Made by a program: the position numbers and the translations under genes
Notes under the pieces: generated by a model
The model's database searches: none
Told to the model about the DNA's origin: nothing
What the model saw: only the letters and a program-made list of their open reading frames with translations
In this document: positions 55,419 through 64,000 of the stretch, piece after piece
Layout of the letters: each line of letters opens with the position of its first letter
Numbering within the stretch: position 1 is the stretch's first letter
NCBI GenBank assembly: GCA_002633005.1
Contig: NMRA01000041.1
Coordinates: forward strand, 371,016-435,015
Length of the DNA stretch: 64,000 nt
Reading direction: 5' to 3'
Origin: Phoronis australis
Lineage: Eukaryota; Phoronida; Phoronidae

Positions 55419-55982
55419 CTAGAAGACGAGCAAGAAGGGTAAAAGTTCTCCGCCAACTGCTTTTCGACGACTTACACTTGACTCCAATTTTAACTGTTCA
55501 GATGTTGACACACTTTGGAGTGGGAGGGAGAATTGCTGAATCTGGGCTATCGGGAGGTATAGGCTTTTGTGACCAGGGATAGATAATAGAGCTCCCGTCA
55601 CATTCTGTGTAATAAGTGACTGCGGAAGTACAAGTTCGTTCCCAGAAGCCTCTCCCGGCAGCGTCGCTGTGGTTATTCGGCGAAATTGTATACTCAGTTT
55701 TATAGTCACGGGTAGTTTGAACCAGGGTACTATGTCTTTGGATCGCCGAAAGTTTTTAAACACAGAGAATCCCTGCTTCATTTTTTCTACTTTTATATGC
55801 ATAGTACTCCTAGGAACCCTCCGAGAGCAATTTAACAGAAAAACATTTATTGCAGAACGCAAAACCAAAATACTGCATTGAACGATATACAAAAGCTGCC
55901 AGAGCAGATACATGGTTACAATATACTCCCCAGATATTGAAAATCCGTCGCCAGTCAATTTAATTGATTTGGAAAGGTACAT
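55419..55982 (-). CDS. unidentified ORF, 187 aa
   Basis: Longest non-repetitive ORF in the window outside RECQL4. One likely membrane segment near residues 20-50 (YIVTMYLLWQLLYIVQCSIL). The rest is basic and Ser/Leu-rich. No family recognised. It follows the 70-codon ORF at 56208-55996 on the same strand after a stop, so the two could be pieces of one gene or chance frames. Confidence 0.25.
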   Translation of the reverse strand: MYLSKSIKLTGDGFSISGEYIVTMYLLWQLLYIVQCSILVLRSAINVFLLNCSRRVPRSTMHIKVEKMKQGFSVFKNFRRSKDIVPWFKLPVTIKLSIQFRRITTATLPGEASGNELVLPQSLITQNVTGALLSIPGHKSLYLPIAQIQQFSLPLQSVSTSEQLKLESSVSRRKAVGGELLPFLLVF

Positions 55983-55995
55983 TCAGAATTTGTAC

Positions 55996-56208
55996 TCATG
56001 TTTTCAGGTATTCGACGGCGACTCGATAGTTACATAACCTATTTAAGGCAAGATGTTGGCATAGCTGAGAACGATCGACTTCAGCTTTGTCACATAATGC
56101 CATTGTCTGGGTTTGTGTATTCAACGAAAAGTCACTGACTGGTTTTTCAAGTTCCTGTGCAGAAAACACTTTGTTGGACGGACCGAACATTTCATCAAGC
56201 ATCGTCAT
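55996..56208 (-). CDS. unidentified small ORF, 70 aa
   Basis: MTMLDEMFGPSNKVFSAQEL...RLCNYRVAVEYLKT. Balanced composition, no low complexity, no domain recognised. Upstream neighbour of the 187-codon ORF on the same strand. Confidence 0.25.
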   Translation of the reverse strand: MTMLDEMFGPSNKVFSAQELEKPVSDFSLNTQTQTMALCDKAEVDRSQLCQHLALNRLCNYRVAVEYLKT

Positions 56209-57229
56209 AATTGGAGGTATCGTTGAAAAGTCTCACCACTATTTGCCTTATTTGTTACAAATATAGTCATGGTCGGACATTTGGTAACACATATACTAGC
56301 ACCTCACTAGAGCAAATCAAAATAAAAAACGAAGTTTTCCAATGTTGGAAAACCTTTCATATGCTAAAGGTCTTCTTTCACAAGGATACTAAAACCCTGT
56401 TTTAATGATTTCAACCAATCCTCGTTCTGTCACATGCTAATGCATCATTGGTGTCAATCTTCCAAGTGAAAGACAGGAATCAATTAAAAACTCATATTCC
56501 TTATCTCACAAATTGGATATTGTGTTCCTTGATGCGTGGTCTTTCCCCACAGTCGCCCAGTAATTCGCTAAAAGCGTAGGTCACACTTGCCGTTTTAGCA
56601 AACTTCGTAAGGAGTTTTCATATTTTCCTCCAAACATTTGAGGGTTGTGCAGGGTTACAAAGCAATATTTTTTTAAGAGAACCGGATGGTCAAGTCGTTT
56701 TTAGTATCTGTTAATAGGACAAAACCGGGTTTCGTATCCTTTTAAGGTCAGTGTTCATAGAATGGTTACTTCTGACAAGCAATATTAATGTCTTAGTAAA
56801 TGAATTCACCGACTATCATCTTTTCTAAGTTTGCCGGGGCACTGTGTCGCGCACTATGGGATTTCATGCACCCTCAATTTAGAGTAAAAATTTACTCGGT
56901 ACTTTTCAACTTATCACAAATCTCCACTTGGAAGTAAGTCAGTATCGTAACGAATAACCAACTTCACTCATCTGCTGTTAAATTCATCTATTCTGGTTTT
57001 GATAAAAACAAATATAAGCACATCAAAACAAAGCTTTTACTCTTGTGTGTAAAACGAGATGAAGGAGTAGTTTAAGAAATTTACAAATGGCCCAGGGATC
57101 AGAATCTCGTGTGCACATGACAAGATCCCACAACATAGAGGGATGTCCAGACATACAAAGTAGCATGAGAACTCATCACAAATTCAATACCTAGGTGAAA
57201 TTGGAGACGAAAAGGGAGCAGATATTGGA

Positions 57230-57330
57230 TTTTTTAAAACCCCTTCAACCCCCCCTCGACCCCCACACCCCACTACCCCCACGACCCACGACCCCCTCGA
57301 TCTACGGCCCACAACCCCCTCGACCCAGTA
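57230..57330. repeat. C-rich stretch, inverted partner of 58010-58060
   Basis: TTTTAAAACCCCTTCAACC then CGACCCCCACACCCCACTAC and repeated ACGACCC units. The reverse complement of 58010-58060 reads GTTTTAAAACCTCTGGACCCC then CACACCCCACGACCCCAA, so the two form an inverted pair about 0.75 kb apart. Simple C-rich repeats could give a chance resemblance, but the shared TTTTAAAACC edge argues for homology. Confidence 0.5.
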
Positions 57331-58061
57331 TACACAAGCTCGACTCAATCTGAAGTTAGAAAAAGCACTAACTTGCAGGACCAACGAGTTGAGCCGTGAG
57401 CTAGGCTGGCAATCCCTGTTTACTGCAATTAAGATTCGGCAATTTGGAAAGCCAAAAACAGAAAAAAAAACAACGCCATCACATCAAATTAAAGACCTAC
57501 TAAGGTTACAAATGTCGTTCCCGGCAAAATGTAATCGTGTCGTCTGCTATTCAGTGAATGGCAGATTCAACCTTTTTGGGGGATTGCGAGGAACCGGGAG
57601 TATGTAATTTATTCAGTAAATACAGTTTAAAAATAAACTGATAACTAAAAAAGTGTCCCAACGTTATATGAGGTATATTGTAAACGAGTATACAACAGAA
57701 ATCAAATTATTAAATTGTGAAAATTCGTCCATTCACGTCAAGGTACTCTCTCCCTAAGTTTAGTAGAACAGGGCCATCGGTAGCCGTTCGTGCAGATACT
57801 TCCATGGCAACGACAGCAAGCTCACACTTCGCTATTTCATATCATGTTCTTACACCACTTTCTGTTTTTAACCACCAGACGTCCTACCAGAACAGATTCG
57901 CTTGTTGGTAAGTCTTATGGAAAAGTCATTCAGCGACGTAATATGATTTCGAAATGTGTAAAAAGCGCAAAGATACATCTATTGGTACAAATCGTGGGTC
58001 AAGGGGGTTGAGTATTGGGGTCGTGGGGTGTGGGGGTCCAGAGGTTTTAAAACAATCCTCG

Positions 58062-60846
58062 ACAATTTCCCCTCCCTTGCAGAATGCCGACTCACTTTTC
58101 CTCTCACTCACTCAATGAGTGTTCTGTATATGCTGTAAGCTTTTTAATTGGCCAATGATTTCTTGTACTAAGTAACCCATCAAAGTCATTGACTGTTTCA
58201 CACAAAGACAGATCTCGTCTCCATAATTATATATTGACTGATTCCAGCTAATTCGTAAATGATGTTGATAAAATCATTCAGCACATGTTGTATTCATAGT
58301 TTAATGTGGCAAATATTATCATTTTGTCAAACTAATGTGTTTCTTTGGAGTATTTAAAATACGAAACTGTCACGAATATAAGGTCAAAGCCTTACACAGG
58401 TATTCAAATTTACATGTAAAATCATACTCCAATATAAAGGCATTACCTTCTTTTGCAAAACGAATATTATATTATCATATTATACAATATAATATGTATT
58501 TCTTTGATTACCAATTATTTTTGTCTGTTTATTACATATTCATACTAAATCATATTGTCTTACTTGTTGTATCTTCTTTTTGTTATTTTTACTATTTATT
58601 ATGTTTCGACGATCTTTTCATGGTAGTTCCATATTCATCATTGATTATTTAAATCTTGTCTTTCATTTTGTAATCCAGTTTGTTTGTCTTTCTGTCATTG
58701 TATGTTTTACTTAGTTCCCCCATGGAAAGCAATGTTAACTGATAGAGCTACCCTTATTGTAAATATAAGAAAAAAATAAATAAATAAAAAGTAGAATCAT
58801 CATATCGATTGTTTACTTCCTAGGTGTTGTAACTTCATTGTATCGACTATTTTCCAGGCTTTGAGAACGCACGCGGTGCGGTAACTTGGATTTAAAACCA
58901 TGAGCTCTACTCTGAGAGTGTCTGTGTGAACTCGCTCTAAAGGTTGATTTACATGTTACATGTTGTTTTTTTCAGATGGACTTGCATCACAAACAACACC
59001 TCAGTCCAGCTACCTTAATCTGTAAAAATATTAGAAGATATAGACGTTTTGACTTTCGAAGCCAAGTAGCCCAAAGCATACAATAAACGCGTGTGTGTTT
59101 TGAATGGACGTCAGCGCTGGTAGCCCCATTGCAAGGTTCCCAGGGATGTACATTGCAATTGTATGATCAGCCCGTGCGTAGAGTGAATTCGCACTGAACT
59201 GTGTCATCCGACTGTCATCTTTGCTCAACAAATTTCTGTTATCACGACGTGAACATTGTGAGCTGATTTAAAGATGTCATTCAACTACTGTACATATTTT
59301 GATCATTTTCAATTATAACGTTTTTTTTGTTGTTGGGCATTGCACGAAAAATGCCAAGTCAAGGAGCATTCACATCATTTGTATAAATTTGCCACTTTTC
59401 CCCTTGCCACCTCTGTCATCGCCAGTCATCATGATATACATACATGTACCCCGCATAGCCTCTATTTGCGTCATGACAACCAACCTTCCCTGCTTTTGGA
59501 AGAACTGACAGTTCGTTGGAGATTCCGTCTTTATGATTCTAATGAAAAACTAAAGTCTCTTTATGCATTGCTGCTGCTGTTGTATTCTACAATGAAATAA
59601 AGTGACAGGGCTGGAAAACAAAAGGATTTAATAAATTCCACCTTTTAATATTAAGTTAAAACACTATCGGCTTCTGTTAATGTGTGACCAGTCTCCACTG
59701 AATTGGCAATCTGAAGTTCAAACCTTGAGACTTAACCATGAAACTTGTTTGAGGTAAAACAATTCTGGGTTGATTGTCAGTGATAAATTTGGACAGTGAT
59801 GGGGTGGGCATGTCATTTGTCTGTGTACAATACTTTTAGGCAAGCCTAGTGAAATATGACCAAATCTTGGAAACGGCTAGCCTTGGTTTTGGAATTAATC
59901 AATTCCGCGAGATGGTGAACCCGCATTTTTCTAACGATATGTACCGTGCTGCAGATATAAATGACACGATGACGTCACCAGGGTTCTACCCCCTCTCCCC
60001 GACATAAATCGTCATCTTTCCAAACCTCCCCTCCCCTTCAGTTGTATCCAGATGTACTTCACATTTCTGACGCATTTCAAATCGTTTAAAACTGTTCTTT
60101 GCCACTGAAAAACGTAAATGTAAATGCACGTAATATCATCACTTCCTGCTAATACTAAATTCAATAATTTTGCAATCGCCTGGATATTTGTTTAGAAAAA
60201 GCGGTCAAAGCTTTGCAAGAAAACTAAGTGAATGATGTTAGTTATTATTATGTTACTTTAAACTCGAATTACTCAAAAATGAGCAACTTTATTCGTGGGA
60301 AAATTTTAAGACTTTGAAAATGTATTAAGAAATCAAAATATTTTATTGCCTCTTACAGTGCTCTTAAAGAGGAACTTACGCGCTAATTTCTTATCTCCAC
60401 GATTGCTTGGTCAAATTAGTTAGAAACACAACGTATACTAATAGCAACGATGTGAATATGAAGTACGTTAAAAATTGCCAAATGTTTAAGAACGAGTTTT
60501 GTTTCGAAAATGATCCGCCGTAAACCACTCAACTATGTCCAGAAAGTATCGGGACATGGTGTAGGGGAATAACACTGCATGATGCGGGCTATATGAGCCC
60601 ACAAAGTACGTCATTGGTGCAAAGGTTATCTATTTGTAGAATTTTTTGTTTTCATATTTACTAGGTGTCATTGAATACAACTGCACTTTGCTTAGCGTAT
60701 ATGATGTTCAAATAGCGTTATCATTTAGTTCCTGATATTCATTAGCATAGTTAAGATAATGCAACTACATCTTTAAGAAACATTTTCTAGAGACCCTACA
60801 AAACTGGACCAGCCCTTTATTTCAACAACTTAGAGCTAATAATAAG
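58062..60846. other. stretch without recognised gene
   Basis: AT-rich, short ORFs without recognisable domains. An A/T run ends at about 58790 (AAAAAATAAATAAATAAAAAG). Confidence 0.5.
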
Positions 60847-60887
60847 CTTGATTTATACTAAGCTAGTTGCATTGGGCCATTGCGAAA

Positions 60888-60985
60888 GGAAGAGGGAAGG
60901 AGAGCGGGAACCCGGAATGAGAGGAGGGAGAGAAGAAGCCAGGGATGACGGTAGGGAGAGAGGAAGGGGAGGAAGACCTCGGAGA
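60888..60985 (+). repeat. GGGAGAGA-type purine tract
   Basis: About 100 bp almost only of A and G. The Arg/Glu/Gly-rich ORF across it is low-complexity. Confidence 0.8.
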
Positions 60986-61867
60986 CAGAGTGAAACCTCA
61001 AAAAGAATAAGAAACGCTAAAACCAGAGGAGACCATAGCAATTCAAAATTAACTTAGAATTGATGCCTTTTAAATTGCATAACCAATAGCGTTCAGAAAG
61101 GGGGGTGGGGCGGGACGACGGCTCCGGGAATCCACATCGGCGTCATCCAATCAAGAAATAAACTTTTTGAAACTGTGACTAATTCGTAATTGAATTGAAT
61201 AGTTCCTATTTTATATTTCATTTTTGTACTTTTTTGACACAATGGTACACTGCTTTTGAGTAGAGAGGGAAATTCAATACAAAATCGCCCGGCATTGTAT
61301 CACCAAATATCTGTACGCTATTGCACATGTCCATGGCCCTCATATTTTAAAAGTTATGAATTAAGAAATAGGAAAAACCAGGGACATAGACCTTACATAA
61401 TCCTTGTAAATCGATATCAGTCATACGTTATCTACTGACAATCGCTCCTGGTTCAGACTTTTCACCATGCATTCATTGCGTAATAAGCAAATTTGACCTA
61501 TCGCCAGGATTATGACTGACGGCTTAAGTGACCAGTCAGAACGCAGCATTCTTAACACACCTTCGTCTTTGTTTCCAAGCCGCCATTTTACCCAACAAAC
61601 AACACGATGTCGTGTAAAACTTATTTTAGTTTATAGCTAAAAAATGAGCGATAGGAATGATGAAACAGCGTTGATATGGCGTGTGTAATTTCGACAGTCG
61701 TTATGCAGCTCAAGAAGAATCCAGTAATTTTTTGGGCATCTCCTAGGCCGAAAAGTGATGTCGAAAGGTGTAAACTACGGATCAAACTGCGTGAACGGCC
61801 ACACGAGCATATGAGCTTGGCAATGTTGCCTGATTACTGGAAGTTTAATCACAAATATATTTGTTGC

Positions 61868-62495
61868 AGCGGAGGCCACCTGAGGCCAGTGGAGGCCGGC
61901 GGAGGCCGGAGGAGGCCGGAGGAGGCCAGTGGAGGCCAGCGGAAGACGGCAGCGGAGGCAAGTGGAGGCTAATGGAGGACAATGAGGGCCAGTGATGGCC
62001 AGGAGAGACCAGTGGTGGCCAGAGTAGGCTGGCAGACGCCAGAAGGGCCTAGCGGAGGCCAGCGGGGTCCAACAGAGGTTAGCAGGTGGCAGCGGTTGCC
62101 AGCGGGTGCCAGCTGAGGCCAGCTGAGGCCTGTTCAGGCCAGCGGAGGCCTGTGAAAAACTGTAGATAACAGTGGAGACCAGTGACGACCAGTAGACTCC
62201 AGTGGAGGCCAGGGAAGCCAGTGGAGGCCAGTGGAGGCCAGGGGAGGCCAGGGGAGTCCAGCGAATTACAGCAGAGGTCAGAGGAAGTCTGCGGAGTACC
62301 GTAAAGTCCCGTGGAGACCCTTGGAGGACCCTGGAGGCCAGTGGGGGTCTGTGGAACGCAGTGGAGACCAGGGAAGGCCAGCGGAGGCCAGAGGAGGCCT
62401 GCGGAGACCGTTGGAGGACTGTGGAGGCCCGTGAAGGACTGTGGAGGCCTGTGAAGACCAGTGGAGGCCAGTGGGGCCATTGGTGTCCATTAGAT
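61868..62495 (+). repeat. 10-bp GGAGGCCAGT minisatellite, about 60 copies
   Basis: From GCGGAGGCCACC onward the sequence is a degenerate array of GGAGGCC-AGT/AGC units close to 10 bp each for about 630 bp. The G-rich strand is plus. The long Pro/Ser/Leu/Trp ORF on the minus strand (62500-61775) is due to the array. It ends directly against a GAT trinucleotide run. Confidence 0.9.
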
Positions 62496-62497
62496 GG

Positions 62498-62520
62498 CAC
62501 TAATAATAATGATGATGATA

Positions 62521-62558
<38 letters not shown>

Positions 62559-62563
62559 AATGT
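62498..62563 (+). repeat. GAT trinucleotide run, probable LINE tail
   Basis: AATAATAATGATGATGATAA then uninterrupted GAT units. On the minus strand it is ATC repeats directly after TACAATAAACATT, the place of a 3' tail of the LINE remnant at 62632-63285. Confidence 0.85.
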
Positions 62564-62631
62564 TTATTGTACATCGTAGGCATTGTATACTCATACATAA
62601 ATACATAAATTGAAACGTATATTCAGAATAT

Positions 62632-63285
62632 TTACACGGAGAGCAGTTCTTCTCTAAGAGTCATAGCCTTCTGAATATACAATGCGAGGTGCTGGATGCT
62701 GTCTTGATTTTTCTGTTGGAATAACCTAATAAGAGAATAGTTAACATTGACAAGCTCTGGAAGAAAATTTCTTCTAAGGTCTCCAAGAACAGGGTATCGA
62801 CACATGAAATGAGGCTCATCTTCAATTTTACCCAGACAGCATATGCCGCATATTCTCTCACCTCTAGGAATACCCATGTGTATGTCTCCGTTTCTCTATA
62901 TTAAGTGAGTTACCTAAACACCGAGATTGCGCAAGTATTTTTCTCGAATAAGCGCTTAAACAATTCACATATTGCTCACTGACAAGATCACATTTAATAA
63001 GACTCTAAAATTCATATTTATTGAGCTACCTATTTCCAGTTGCCATTCCTGTACTCCACAATCCAGTAATCTCTGTTTGAATACCATAATAAACTCAGCA
63101 CTATTGCCTGGGCCAAATAACCACACTTCTCCATAGCCGTTTCTATACAAAATTTCCTTGACACGGTGTGCCCAGTTACAATTACCATTTTCACTTTTTT
63201 CCCTAAGCATACTATAACACTTCAGTGGGTACCCATGTTCTTCCATATCCAGTAATTTTGTCCAATAGATAATTGGTTTACACAT
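62632..63285 (-). pseudogene. non-LTR retrotransposon, C-terminal end of ORF2
   Basis: Minus strand: 63285-62965 reads CKPIIYWTKLLDMEEHGYPL, WAHRVKEILYRNGYGEVW and RLLDCGVQEWQLEI. A frame change follows with YSRKILAQSRCLGNSLNIE, and another leads to IPRGERICGICCLGKIEDEP, HFMCRYPVLGDLRR. This order, ending in ER-x-C-x-x-C...ED-E-x-H-F, is the region after the reverse transcriptase in several LINE clades. The frameshifts and the missing upstream RT show a dead, 5'-truncated copy. The exact clade is not decided. Confidence 0.7.
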
Positions 63286-64000
63286 ATATTTTCTCGAGCA
63301 TTTAGCATTTGGCGTTTTAAGTACTAGTCCACGAGAGCACCAACCATGAGCGGCAAGGTGGGGGTCAGCCGATTTTCACCAAATTTGGCACATATGTAGT
63401 CCTATGGGATCTATAAACAGCGGTAAAATATTTCCTCAAAATATTGTGTTTTTCTAAAGTTATAGGTTCAAACATATTTTACGGTTTCGCAGCCATGTTT
63501 TCACGGTATAAAAACTGTCCAGTTTTAACTGTTCATATTTTTCCTTGAATGAAAGCTATTGATTTATTATTCACTTGGCATTGTTTAGTGGTGCCTATAG
63601 ATTGTTACGCAGATGTCTTGAAACACGATTCCGATTTACCGCCCTCATTTAGTAGTTTTACTACACAGCCCCCCGTTATGCCATTTTGAGGTTGTGTTCA
63701 GTACACTGCTGTACCAAATCTGCCCCCACTGCTATGAGAGTGAAACTTAGCCAAAATGCTGACAAAACATGTTACTTTCATTGCATAAAATATAAACTTT
63801 GTCAGCCAGTTTATTAGTTATACATTTTGGCACCTCAAATGTACTAAAATGAGAAATTGTCATATATCTGAGATCGATGCGTGAGCACCGTAAAATCCGA
63901 TTGTCCTTCATATTTTTCGATATTTTGCAACAAGTTAGTTCCTCCTGAATGTTTTGAACGTTTTACTACTTATCACTTTGGGCTATAGTACCCCTAAATT
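63286..64000. other. sequence distantly related to CTAGTGG repeats
   Basis: CAGCCGATTTTCACCAAATTTGGCAC and AGTCCTATGGGATCTATAAA (63367-63416) resemble CAGCCGATTTTCATGAAATTTGG at 7121 and GTTCCTATGGGATCTACGAC at 7010. No gene seen. Confidence 0.4.

Noticed and set aside
57360-57430. RTNELSRELGWQSL phrase resembling a LINE C-terminus
   Set aside because: Only about 14 residues fit and the flanks do not. Too little to call.
61570-61700. GCCGCCATTTT (YY1-like) upstream of short ORFs
   Set aside because: A single motif with no supported exon after it; not enough for a promoter call.
61775-62500. 241-codon minus-strand ORF rich in Pro, Ser, Leu and Trp
   Set aside because: It is the translation of the 10-bp GGAGGCC array. 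The array simply lacks stop codons in that frame.
1-64000. CRISPR arrays, bacterial operons or phage genes
   Set aside because: The window is intron-bearing animal DNA. The tandem repeats found have no CRISPR-like repeat and unique-spacer pattern.

Overview
The window is animal nuclear DNA: AT-rich, with GT-AG introns, tRNA-derived SINEs, DNA transposons and a LINE end. The two recognisable genes and the repeat types suggest an invertebrate metazoan, perhaps a marine deuterostome such as amphioxus, a hemichordate or an echinoderm. The species cannot be fixed from the sequence alone. The assembly has an 11-N gap at 32241-32251 and single Ns at 9629, 24134, 34343 and 36568; two of the single Ns sit at duplicated joins.

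1-28.6 kb holds the 3' two thirds of a RECQL4 (RecQ-like helicase 4) gene on the + strand. Thirteen exons (229-321 to 28240-28479) can be chained with consistent splice phases into 723 codons. They cover RecQ motifs 0 to VI, the zinc-binding region, the winged-helix region and the conserved C-terminus. The first exons (SLD2-like N-terminus) lie upstream of the window. The introns carry tandem and dispersed repeats, including a family of ~150-bp monomers whose core (GCCMYCTAGTGG) resembles a CTCF site. One copy of this family ends exactly at the acceptor of the exon at 8786. Another copy (ending 23127) is followed by a phase-compatible open exon.

23.7-44.7 kb is rich in transposons. Three copies (A, B, C) of one TTAA-flanked family, plus one complete 991-bp element of a second family, carry remnants of a THAP zinc-finger gene and, facing it, a gene starting with a Y-x-F-E-P-E-Y motif. 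The second family also keeps a P2X7-tail-like cysteine cluster. TTAA target duplications together with THAP fit Kolobok-type DNA transposons. Copy A contains a tRNA-derived SINE with an 11-bp target duplication. Copy B is broken up by further insertions.

41.5-45.1 kb (- strand) holds four exon-like pieces of a flavin-containing monooxygenase gene. It has a +1 frameshift in exon 1, a missing internal segment and no 3' half, so it is probably a pseudogene. Copy C lies in its first intron.

45-64 kb has no confidently recognisable gene. It holds a 27-bp minisatellite, a second copy of the first SINE family, C-rich inverted repeats, a 630-bp array of a 10-bp GGAGGCCAGT unit, and the 3' end of a non-LTR retrotransposon (- strand) with a trinucleotide tail. 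A few unassigned ORFs are listed at low confidence.
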